A stretch of DNA of 23,434 nucleotides, from assembly GCA_021802115.1 (NCBI GenBank), contig JAKABA010000046.1, positions 1-23,434 of the forward strand. Direction: 5' to 3'. This DNA is from a bacterium. GTDB lineage: Bacteria; Chloroflexota; Dormibacteria; UBA8260; Bog-877. Positions 6,298 through 13,385 of the stretch are shown one piece after another. Position 1 is the stretch's first letter. Every line of letters begins with the position of its first letter. A program made the translations under genes and the position numbers. The notes beneath the pieces were generated by a model, which was not told the DNA's origin, did not search any database, and was given only the letters and a program-made list of their open reading frames with translations.

Positions 6298-7227
6298 GGG
6301 CGACGTCGACGCGGTGGCCTGGAGCCTCTTGGTCCAGGCCCGGGTCTCCCGGACCATGGTCGTCACTCCGATCCCGACCACCGCGAACATCACCAGGAAG
6401 ATGGGAAGTCCCAGCTGATCCAGATTGTGGACGTGAATCCCGGTCTCGACGCTCAGGCTCGCGATCTGGGGGAAGGCCAAGCCGAACGCACCGCCCACCA
6501 CGAACGCCGCCCCTCCCCAGGTGAGCGTGCGTCCGGCGACGGTGAGCGCCACCTGGCGAATCGCCTCCGGGGTGAGCCCGCGGCGCGCCGCGATCCTCCC
6601 GAAGATCGCCCCGGCGAGCACCTGGACCAGGGTTGTGCCCACCCCGAACATCGCTCCCGGGACCCAACCCAGGGCGGCCGACGGCATGGCCGGGGCCAGC
6701 ACCGTGTAGATGATGATGGCGAAGGCTCCAAAGCCCCACCCGGCGATGAAGCCGTGCAGAGCCGGCATCCATGGCCGCGGGTCCTGGACCCAGGCCGGCG
6801 ACTCGCCGCTCCCGGTCGCCCCCGGGGTTGCCGCCTCATGCTCACGGCGCAGCCCGGGGATGTGGAGATGGAAATGGAAGGGGAGGCGCCCCTTGCGCAC
6901 GATGAGGAGCCCAGCCCAGATCATCACCGCGCCCACCACCACGTAGATGCCGTAGTCGGCATCCCCGTAGGTCAGAATCCGGCTGAACCCCAGATAGGCG
7001 AGCTCACTGGCCAGGGCCCGCTGGAGGGTGAAGGCGGCCGAGAAGATGAATCCGGCCCGCAGCCCCTTCTTGGTCGAATAGCTGCCGATCGCATAGCTGA
7101 AGGTGATCGGCCAGGTGTGCTCGTCGGGGGTGATCCCGTGCACCATGCCCAGGAGTAGCGCGGTTATCAGGATCGCCAAGCCGGCTACGTGGACCGGGTT
7201 CCAAAGGTTGATCACGGCCCCAATCAC
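6295..7227 (-). CDS. Putative nickel/cobalt (divalent metal) transporter, NicO/NiCoT-like
   Basis: A 310-residue polytopic membrane protein. An early helix carries H30-G-I-T-P-D35-E36-H37, close to the H-x4-D-H signature of NiCoT/RcnA-type nickel-cobalt transporters. A cytoplasmic or exposed loop at about 117-130 holds a histidine cluster (FHFHLHIPGLRREH), a common metal-handling feature of the NicO/RcnA group. Some eight hydrophobic segments follow the helix-loop pattern of the family. The GTG start at 7227 overlaps the Fur-family regulator's stop by 4 nt (GTGA), so the two are translationally coupled, which supports a metal role. Whether it imports or exports, and which metal, is inferred only; nickel is favoured because the operator upstream looks Nur-like. 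Confidence 0.72.
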   Translation of the reverse strand: MIGAVINLWNPVHVAGLAILITALLLGMVHGITPDEHTWPITFSYAIGSYSTKKGLRAGFIFSAAFTLQRALASELAYLGFSRILTYGDADYGIYVVVGAVMIWAGLLIVRKGRLPFHFHLHIPGLRREHEAATPGATGSGESPAWVQDPRPWMPALHGFIAGWGFGAFAIIIYTVLAPAMPSAALGWVPGAMFGVGTTLVQVLAGAIFGRIAARRGLTPEAIRQVALTVAGRTLTWGGAAFVVGGAFGLAFPQIASLSVETGIHVHNLDQLGLPIFLVMFAVVGIGVTTMVRETRAWTKRLQATASTSP

Positions 7228-7673
7228 GGCTGAACTCCCACCAGCCGGCTCGCCACAGCGGGAGCCCTGACGCGGGTCGGCTCAGCGCGGTGCTCCTGCT
7301 GGCAGCGCAGGCACGTTCCCGTGAGCACGAGCCGATGGTCGGAGATCGCGAACCCGGTCAGGTTCTCCATCTGGGCGATCGCCGCCGCAATCGGGCCGCA
7401 GGGGACGGCCGCCACCTCTCCGCAGACGGAACAGCGGAGGTGGTCGTGGTGCTCGGTCGTCATCTCGTAGTGAGTGCGCCCATCGTCGAACTCCACCCGG
7501 CGGACCTGGCCCTCCATCTCGAGCCTGGCCATGGCCCGAAACACCGACGAGAAGTCGGCTCTCAGCCCGGTGGCCGCCAGCTCGCTGCGGAGCTCCTCGA
7601 GGCTCCAGGTGTGATGGCCACGGACGATCATCAGGTCCTTCAGCGCCGCTCCGATCTTCGGCCTCCTTCCCAT
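7224..7673 (-). CDS. Fur-family metal-responsive repressor, possibly nickel (Nur-like)
   Basis: A 149-residue Fur-family protein. The winged helix spans about 1-70 (TWSLEELRSEL, then DFSSVFRAMARLEMEG as recognition region). The dimerisation/metal domain starts with EHHDHLRCSVCG (H75, H76, H78, C81, C84) and ends with TCLRCQQEH (C121, C124): two C-x2-C motifs forming the structural zinc site. ATG 7673 is chosen because the minus strand has TTGCAC, 17 bp, TATGCT, then 6 nt to this ATG, i.e. a promoter starting a leaderless mRNA; two upstream in-frame ATGs (7688, 7721) lie in the operator. It is co-translated with the metal transporter and probably represses both genes when metal is bound. Fur, Zur or Mur identity cannot be excluded. 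Confidence 0.88.
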   Translation of the reverse strand: MGRRPKIGAALKDLMIVRGHHTWSLEELRSELAATGLRADFSSVFRAMARLEMEGQVRRVEFDDGRTHYEMTTEHHDHLRCSVCGEVAAVPCGPIAAAIAQMENLTGFAISDHRLVLTGTCLRCQQEHRAEPTRVRAPAVASRLVGVQP

Positions 7674-7679
7674 GGACCC

Positions 7680-7708
7680 AGCATACATTGCGCAACCAAT
7701 TTGTGCAA
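7680..7708 (-). promoter_or_regulatory. Promoter of the fur-like/transporter operon, leaderless
   Basis: Minus strand: TTGCAC (7703-7708) as -35, 17-bp spacer, TATGCT (7680-7685) as -10, then 6 nt to ATG 7673, which would be +1. The -35 box coincides with the middle operator unit, so bound repressor would block polymerase. Confidence 0.5.
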
Positions 7709-7721
7709 GTGGGTTGCGCAT
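7688..7721. promoter_or_regulatory. Three-unit operator, probable Fur-family (Nur-like) box
   Basis: Three 8-bp near-palindromes, TTGCGCAA (7688), TTGTGCAA (7701) and TTGCGCAT (7714), repeat every 13 bp with 5-bp spacers. The outer two also form a perfect 9-bp inverted repeat (TGCGCAACC / GGTTGCGCA, 14-bp gap). The pattern recalls the Streptomyces Nur box, two TTGCAA-like halves around 5 bp. It covers the fur-like gene's -35 box and spacer. Confidence 0.7.
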
Positions 7722-7804
7722 TGAGATCCGCAGCCGGCTGGGCGTGGACCCGCAGCCGGCTGGCGGTCGGCCTCGTGGGTCGGTCCATTTGCGAGAATGC
7801 CCCG

Positions 7805-10405
7805 GTGTCGAGGCTCACCGGCGAAGAGGATGGGGGCGCCCCAGCGCGACCAAGCTGGGGGCCGTACCTATCCCTGCGCCAGTGGGGGACGGTGCGGGAG
7901 GACTACAGCGCCGATGGTGATGCCTGGGCCTACTTCCCCTTCGAACACGCGGCGCTGCGAACCTACCGCTGGGGGGAGGACGGGATCGTGGGGGTCTCCG
8001 ACGACCGCCAGCTCCTGTGCGCCGCGCCGGCTTTCTGGAACGGCCAGGACGAGTGCCTGAAGGAGCGCTTCTTCGGGCTCACCAACGCTGAGGGCAACCA
8101 TGGCGAGGACGTCAAGGAGTACTGGCACTACCTGGACGCCCTGCCCGACAGCAGCTATCTGCGCGCACTCTACCGCTATCCGTTCGACGCGTTTCCATAT
8201 CAGGAGCTGCGCGAACGCAACCAGGCGCCCGGCCCCGAGATCAAGCTGCTGGACCTGGGAATCTTCGACCGCGACCGTTACTTTGATGTGGAGGTCGAGT
8301 ACGCCAAGGCAGGCCCGGGAGAGCTGGTGTGCCGGATCACCGTGCACAACCGCAGCCAGGAGTCGAGAGAGCTGCATCTTCTGCCGCAGTTCTGGTTCCG
8401 CAACACCTGGAGCTGGTCCGATCCCCCGGACACTCCGCCCCAGCTGGTCGCCTCCGGCCGGCGCCTCCAGGTGGAACATCCTCTGCTGGACGGATATCAC
8501 GTGGAGGTGGAGGGCCAGTTCCACTGGCTCCTCTGCGACAACGAAACCGACAACGAGGCGCTCTACAACTGCCCGGGGCGCAGCCCCTTTCCCAAGGGGT
8601 CCATCGCCAAGGCGGTCCTGAGCGGCGACCCCGGGAGCTGCAACCCCAGCCTCAAGGGAACCAAGGCAGCGGCTCACTTTCAATTCCAACTCCCCGCCGG
8701 CGCATCGGAGAGCGTGCGTTGGACCTTGACCCAGAAGGACGGGCCCACCGAGGTCGACGCAGTCTGCCGGCAGCGGCGGGAGGAGGCCGACCGCTTCTAC
8801 TCCTCGGTCAGTCCGAAGGGGTGCGACCCGGAGGCGGCTCTGATCCAGCGCCAAGCGTATGCCGGGCTCGTCTGGTCCCAGCAGTACTACGCGTACGGGG
8901 TCGCCCGATGGCTGGACGGAGACCCCGGGTATCCGCCTCCTCCACCTCAGCGCCAGGTTGGCAGGAACTCGACGTGGCGGGGGTTGGAGGCGGAGGACGT
9001 CATCGTCATGCCGGACAGCTGGGAGTACCCGTGGTTCGCCTCTTGGGATCTGGCCTTCCACGCGCTTGCCCTGGAGCCGATCGACGCGGCGCTCGCCAAG
9101 CAGCAGGTGATGCTATTGCTGAAGCCGCGCTACCTGCGTGAGGACGGCCAGCTCCCGGCTTACGAGTGGAGCTTCTCCGACTCCAACCCGCCCGTCCACG
9201 CGATGGCGGTCTGGCAGATCTACGTTCGGGACCGCAATCGCACCGGGACCCCGGACCGGGCCTTCCTGGAGCGGGCGTTCCTGGCCCTGCTCTTCAACTA
9301 CGGCTGGTGGGTGAACCGCCGCGACGTCAGCGCCCACGACATCTTCTCCGGTGGCTTCCTGGGGCTGGACAACATATCCGCGGTCGATCGCAGCCACCTG
9401 CCCGAGGGGGCGCAGATCTTGGAGGCGGACGCCACCGCCTGGGTAGGGATGTTCGCGATCAAGATGTTCCGCATCGCCTCGGAGCTGGCGATCGAGGAGC
9501 CCCAGTACGAGGACATGGCGCTGCGTTTCTTCAAGCACTTCGCCCACATCGCCATGGCGCTCAACGGGAGGGACGGCCAGCCCGGGCTTTGGAACCCCGA
9601 GGAGGGGTTCTACTACGACCGCCTCCAGCTTGCTGACGGGCGGTCCGAGGTGATGCGGGTGCGCAGCCTGGTCGGGCTGATGCCGCTCGCCGCGACTGAG
9701 GTGGTGCACCGTCACAGCCTGGAGCGGCTCCCCAGGGTCTCGAGCTACCTGGAGCGGTCCCTGCAAAGCCAGGCCTTCCACTACCAGCCCGCCGGTGAGG
9801 ATCCCTACGCCTGTCTCTCGCTGGTCAGTCCGAACCGCCTCCACCAGCTGCTGGACCGTCTTCTCGACGAGCGGGAGTTTCTCTCCGACCATGGGCTGCG
9901 ATCACTCTCCAGAGTCCATCTGGAGGAGCCGTTTCAGTCTCAGCTGGTGGGGGGCATGCCGCCGGTGCGATACGAGCCGGGGGCCTCCGACGAGCGCATC
10001 ATGGGTGGCAATTCCAACTGGCGGGGTCCGGTCTGGCTGCCCACCGGTTACCTCCTGATCCAGGCGCTCCGGCTCTTGGGGGCGGGACTGGGCGACAACT
10101 TCACCCACGAATTCCCAGGACGGGGCGGCGTCCCCATGACCCTCGGCCGCATCGCCGATGAGGTGGCCCAGCGGACGGTCGCCATCTTCCGGCGCGACTC
10201 CTCAGGGAGGCGGCCGGTGTTCGGCGCCAACGCCAAATTCCAGGAGGACCCCTCCTGGAACGACTGCCTGCTGTTCCACGAGTACTTCAACGGTGATGAC
10301 GGGAGCGGCCAGGGCGCGTCCCACCAGACCGGCTGGACGGCGCTGGTCGCCCTCCTGATCGAAGAGCTCTGCCAGCCGTGGCAGCCGGGTCATCCCCCCG
10401 CCTGA
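7805..10405 (+). CDS. GH63/MGH1-type glucosidase-like glycoside hydrolase
   Basis: A cytoplasmic-looking enzyme of 866 residues, no signal peptide. The N-terminal beta-sandwich part opens with the family's WGPYLSLRQWGTVREDYSAD and carries RWGEDGIVGVSDDRQ and FGLTNAEGNHGEDVKEYW. The C-terminal (alpha/alpha)6 barrel has YPWFASWDLAFH (D415, candidate general acid), GGNSNWRGPVWLP and LLFHEYFNGDDGSGQGASH (E826, candidate base). GH63 enzymes hydrolyse alpha-glucosides; bacterial relatives include mannosylglycerate and glucosylglycerate hydrolases, so a compatible-solute or oligosaccharide substrate is possible. Catalytic assignments are inferred by motif position. GTG 7805 is chosen over the in-frame ATG 7688 because the latter lies in the Fur-type operator, homology begins after 7805, and GAGAAT sits 6 nt upstream as a possible -10 box of a leaderless mRNA. 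Confidence 0.88.
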   Translation: MSRLTGEEDGGAPARPSWGPYLSLRQWGTVREDYSADGDAWAYFPFEHAALRTYRWGEDGIVGVSDDRQLLCAAPAFWNGQDECLKERFFGLTNAEGNHGEDVKEYWHYLDALPDSSYLRALYRYPFDAFPYQELRERNQAPGPEIKLLDLGIFDRDRYFDVEVEYAKAGPGELVCRITVHNRSQESRELHLLPQFWFRNTWSWSDPPDTPPQLVASGRRLQVEHPLLDGYHVEVEGQFHWLLCDNETDNEALYNCPGRSPFPKGSIAKAVLSGDPGSCNPSLKGTKAAAHFQFQLPAGASESVRWTLTQKDGPTEVDAVCRQRREEADRFYSSVSPKGCDPEAALIQRQAYAGLVWSQQYYAYGVARWLDGDPGYPPPPPQRQVGRNSTWRGLEAEDVIVMPDSWEYPWFASWDLAFHALALEPIDAALAKQQVMLLLKPRYLREDGQLPAYEWSFSDSNPPVHAMAVWQIYVRDRNRTGTPDRAFLERAFLALLFNYGWWVNRRDVSAHDIFSGGFLGLDNISAVDRSHLPEGAQILEADATAWVGMFAIKMFRIASELAIEEPQYEDMALRFFKHFAHIAMALNGRDGQPGLWNPEEGFYYDRLQLADGRSEVMRVRSLVGLMPLAATEVVHRHSLERLPRVSSYLERSLQSQAFHYQPAGEDPYACLSLVSPNRLHQLLDRLLDEREFLSDHGLRSLSRVHLEEPFQSQLVGGMPPVRYEPGASDERIMGGNSNWRGPVWLPTGYLLIQALRLLGAGLGDNFTHEFPGRGGVPMTLGRIADEVAQRTVAIFRRDSSGRRPVFGANAKFQEDPSWNDCLLFHEYFNGDDGSGQGASHQTGWTALVALLIEELCQPWQPGHPPA

Positions 10406-10418
10406 GACCAGCGCCGGT

Positions 10419-11447
10419 TCAGGACTCCCACACCGGGGTCGAGAGCGCGTTGAGCGAGAGGTTCTGGGTGACCTGCTGGGGGGCACCCGGCTTGGCGCTG
10501 GCCGCTCGGGGGATCCAGTAGAGCTGGAAGGGGTCCCCACGCGATGGGACGTTCATGAAGAGCAGGCTATTGCCCGTGGGGGACCAGCAGGGAGAGGCTG
10601 CCATCGGGCCCTGGGAGAGGATCGTGGGGGTGCCCAGGCTGGTCCCGTTCCAGCTTGCCACCTCCAGAGTGTCGCGCTGCAGGCGATTGTTCACGCAGAC
10701 CATGGCGACCTCATTGCCGGCCGGGTTGAGTGCCGGCTCTGAGCAGTTCTGGGCGGGCGTCGTGAGGTAGACGGGGTTGCCCTCGGGGGAGCTCACATAG
10801 GTGAGCTGGGAATAGGGGTAGCTGTCGTTGCTGCTGCTGACGTCGAAGCTGGTGTAGAGCAGACCGCCGTTGGCGGTCGGGATCGGGGAGACGTCCCCCC
10901 CGGTGTAGTTGTTGGGGATGCTCCACTGGGTTGGCGATGCCCCGGGGTTGGCCATCGGCACCGACTGGATCTCGAAGTCGACGTTGTAGTCGGCCGAGGG
11001 GTCGATCCAGTTGTAGGCGTAGAAGACGCTCTGGCCGTTCGCGCTCATGCGCGGGTAGAACACGAAGTGGTTCTGGAAGTAGTAGGGGGAGCTCTCCTGG
11101 AGCAACCGCCGCAGCACCTGCCCGCTCGGGCTGAGCAGATACAGGTCACTGTAGCCGTTGCCCTTGTCGACTGCCAGGAGGTCGCCGTTGGGCCCGGGGG
11201 CCACCTGGTACCAGTTCCCGGAAGGGGTTGCCAATTTGGTGAAGGCGAGCCCGTGCAGGCTGTAGATGGACCCGTTCTGAACCAGCACCACGGTGCCCGG
11301 CAGCGCCACCAGCGCCTGCTCCTGGGTCGGGTCCGCCGTGGTGGTGGTCTTGGTCTGGAGGGTGCCGAGCACCGAGTACACGACCAGCCCGAAGACCGCC
11401 ATCAGCGCCACCGTGGCGAGTGCCGCCAGCAGTTGACGCGCGCTCAT
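10419..11447 (-). CDS. Membrane-anchored beta-propeller protein (PD40/TolB-like repeats)
   Basis: A 342-residue protein with one N-terminal membrane anchor (about 6-28, LLAALATVALMAVFGLVVYS) and an exported region of about six short beta-propeller-type repeats. Each repeat follows P-x-G-x-x-(hydrophobic)-x-(Y/F), for example PRMSANGQSVFYAYN, PALNPAGNEVAMVC and PCWSPTGNSLLFMN followed by QLYWI. These resemble the PD40/WD40-like blades of TolB and of LpqB-type lipoproteins. No catalytic motif is seen, so a binding or scaffolding role outside the membrane is likely. Its ATG overlaps the LCP gene's stop by 4 nt (ATGA), so the two proteins are made together and may work together in attaching polymers to the wall. 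The specific function is unknown to me. Confidence 0.7.
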   Translation of the reverse strand: MSARQLLAALATVALMAVFGLVVYSVLGTLQTKTTTTADPTQEQALVALPGTVVLVQNGSIYSLHGLAFTKLATPSGNWYQVAPGPNGDLLAVDKGNGYSDLYLLSPSGQVLRRLLQESSPYYFQNHFVFYPRMSANGQSVFYAYNWIDPSADYNVDFEIQSVPMANPGASPTQWSIPNNYTGGDVSPIPTANGGLLYTSFDVSSSNDSYPYSQLTYVSSPEGNPVYLTTPAQNCSEPALNPAGNEVAMVCVNNRLQRDTLEVASWNGTSLGTPTILSQGPMAASPCWSPTGNSLLFMNVPSRGDPFQLYWIPRAASAKPGAPQQVTQNLSLNALSTPVWES

Positions 11448-12502
11448 GATGGGAAGTTCTGCTGGACCACGGCGTTGATCGCGCTCCAGTTGGGGAGCAG
11501 GACCTGCTCGGTGGAGGTCCCGGACTGCTCGGTACCACTGCTGTAGTCGGGGGGCAGCATCACGATCTCCTTGACCGCGCCATTGCTGAAGTCCCGCGCC
11601 AGCCCGGCGATCGACGCGACCTGGGTCAGCGACATGTTGGTGCGGACCTCGTCGCCCAGCGCGGAGGCGATCCGGGGGATGTCGGCGATGCTCATGTGCT
11701 TGGCGGCGTCCTTGATGTCCACCAGCAGTTCCTGCTGCTTCTGGTTGCGGGCGATGTCCTCGAGCAGGGCGCCGTGGCGGGACCGCACGTAGGTCAGCGC
11801 GTTCACCCCGTCCAGCCGCTGGGGCCCGGGCAGGATCGCGATCCGCTGGTTGGCGTAGGGGTTCTTGCCGGTGAGGTCATACGGGTACTGGACGTCGAGC
11901 ACCGGCATCTGGGCGATGGCGTCCACCCCGCCCAGCTGGTTGACCAGGTCCACCAGCCCACCCAGTCCGATCCAGGCCCAGTAGTTGACAGGCACGTTGA
12001 AGTCACTCTCCACCGTCTGCACCGCGTCCTTGGCGCCCCCCAGCTCGTAGGCGGCATCAATCTTGGCGCTGCCCCCGCTCGCTATCGGCACCCAGAGGTC
12101 GCGGGGGATGGACAGCATCACCGCGTGATGGGTGGCAGGATCCACCCGCACCAGAATCATGGTCTGGGTCAAGACCGCTCCGGCCACGAACTTGGTGTCG
12201 TTGTCCGAGCCCAAAAGGAGCACCGTGAACGGCTGCCCCGGTGGCGGCGGGGCGGTGACGCCGTTCAGTTTCGGGCTGTTGGACCCCTTACCCAAGGTGG
12301 ACTGCCCGGTCACCCGGATCGCCGTGGCCACGGCCGGCAGGAAGTAGGCGACCACTCCGCTGGCTCCAGACACGACGAAGCCCAGCACCACCAGGAACGC
12401 CAGCAGCGTCCGGTGCCGGCCCCAGCTGAAAGACGAGCGGTGGGAGTAACGGTGGGTCGAAAGCCCGGCGCGACGGCGCCTTGGCTTGGTCCCGGCAGCC
12501 AT
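11444..12502 (-). CDS. LytR-CpsA-Psr (LCP) family protein, atypical active site
   Basis: A 352-residue protein with a basic cytoplasmic tail, one transmembrane helix (about 32-55), a Pro-rich linker and an LCP domain (about 92-265). LCP enzymes transfer undecaprenyl-linked glycopolymers to peptidoglycan. Recognised motifs: VLLLGSDND (D100), MLSIPRDLWV (R134), KIDAAYELGG, LVDLVNQLGGVDA, LTYVRSRHG and EDIARNQKQQ. The usual R-S-D-T-(M/I)-(M/I)-L motif reads L111-T-Q113-T-M-I-L, so an Arg and an Asp that bind the substrate diphosphate/Mg in studied LCP enzymes appear replaced. ATG 12502 is the first start with sense. TACACT 9 nt upstream suggests a leaderless or nearly leaderless transcript. Coupled to the propeller gene downstream. 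Confidence 0.88.
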   Translation of the reverse strand: MAAGTKPRRRRAGLSTHRYSHRSSFSWGRHRTLLAFLVVLGFVVSGASGVVAYFLPAVATAIRVTGQSTLGKGSNSPKLNGVTAPPPPGQPFTVLLLGSDNDTKFVAGAVLTQTMILVRVDPATHHAVMLSIPRDLWVPIASGGSAKIDAAYELGGAKDAVQTVESDFNVPVNYWAWIGLGGLVDLVNQLGGVDAIAQMPVLDVQYPYDLTGKNPYANQRIAILPGPQRLDGVNALTYVRSRHGALLEDIARNQKQQELLVDIKDAAKHMSIADIPRIASALGDEVRTNMSLTQVASIAGLARDFSNGAVKEIVMLPPDYSSGTEQSGTSTEQVLLPNWSAINAVVQQNFPS

Positions 12503-12511
12503 GTGCGGCCA

Positions 12512-12517
12512 AGTGTA
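12512..12517 (-). promoter_or_regulatory. Probable -10 box of the LCP-propeller operon
   Basis: Minus strand TACACT, 9 nt before the LCP start ATG at 12502. No Shine-Dalgarno is visible between them, suggesting a leaderless or very short leader. The -35 region is not clear. Confidence 0.35.
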
Positions 12518-12590
12518 ACCTGCCCGGCTGAGAGGAGCCTGAGCCGCGATGGCCGGTCCGGGGACGCTGGAGTCGCTAACCTTGCGTCTC

Positions 12591-13385
12591 ATGCTGCTCA
12601 GTGGCAAGCGGATATTGGTCACCGGCGTGCTCTCGCCCGCCTCGATCCCCTTCGCGGTGGCCAAGCAGGCCCAGGAGGACGGCGCCGAGGTCGTGCTGAC
12701 CTCGTTTGGCCGGGTGGCCCGGATCACCGAACGCACCTCGGCCCGCCTGCCCCGGCCGGCCGAGGTGCTGGAGCTGGACGTCTCGGTGGATGCCGACTTC
12801 GAGGCTCTGGCCGCCACCATCAAGCAGCGGGGGTGGCAGATCGACGGGGTGGTGCACGGGGTTGCCTTCGCCCCAGGCGATGCGCTGGGAGGTGCCTTTT
12901 TGCAGACGCCCTGGGAGTCGGCCGCCACGGCGCTGCGAGTCAGCGCTTACTCCCTCAAGCAGCTGGCGGTGGCCCTGGAGCCGGCCATGCCGGATACCGG
13001 CGGCAGCATCGTCACCTTGGACTTCGACGCCACCCAGGCCTGGCCCGGCTACGACTGGATGGGGGTCTCGAAGGCCGCCCTGGAAGCGGTGGTGCGCTAC
13101 CTCGCCCAGTATCTGGGCAGCCGGGGGATCAGGGTCAACGCGGTCTCGGCGGGGCCGATCTTCACCACCGCCGCCAAGGGGATCCCTGGTTTCGCCCGGT
13201 TCCCCGAGGTGTTCGCGGAGCAGGCGCCGCTGGGCTGGGACGCGCGGGACTCCGGCCCGGTGGGCAAGGCGGTGGTGGCGCTCCTCTCCGATTATTTCTC
13301 AGCGACGACCGGGGAGCTGATCCATGTCGACGGTGGCTTTCACGCGGTCGGGGCCTCGGCCAGGGGAGGAGAGGTAGCCGGGTAG
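12591..13385 (+). CDS. fabI: Enoyl-[acyl-carrier-protein] reductase, InhA/FabI-like
   Basis: A 264-residue short-chain dehydrogenase of the enoyl-ACP reductase type. The Rossmann start is GKRILVTGVLSPASIPFAVAK, and VVHGVAFAP follows; the FabI/InhA signature Y-x6-K is Y154 and K161 in GYDWMGVSKAAL, preceded by LDFDATQAWP as in InhA. RVNAVSAGPIFTTAAKGIPG and the C-terminal TGELIHVDGG complete the match. It reduces trans-2-enoyl-ACP with NAD(P)H in the last step of fatty acid elongation. ATG 12591 aligns with the InhA N-terminus and has TAACCT 8 nt upstream, suggesting a leaderless mRNA; an in-frame ATG at 12549 with GAGGAG 11 nt upstream would add 14 residues. Divergent from the LCP gene and overlapping the convergent MFS gene by 46 bp. 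Confidence 0.9.
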   Translation: MLLSGKRILVTGVLSPASIPFAVAKQAQEDGAEVVLTSFGRVARITERTSARLPRPAEVLELDVSVDADFEALAATIKQRGWQIDGVVHGVAFAPGDALGGAFLQTPWESAATALRVSAYSLKQLAVALEPAMPDTGGSIVTLDFDATQAWPGYDWMGVSKAALEAVVRYLAQYLGSRGIRVNAVSAGPIFTTAAKGIPGFARFPEVFAEQAPLGWDARDSGPVGKAVVALLSDYFSATTGELIHVDGGFHAVGASARGGEVAG

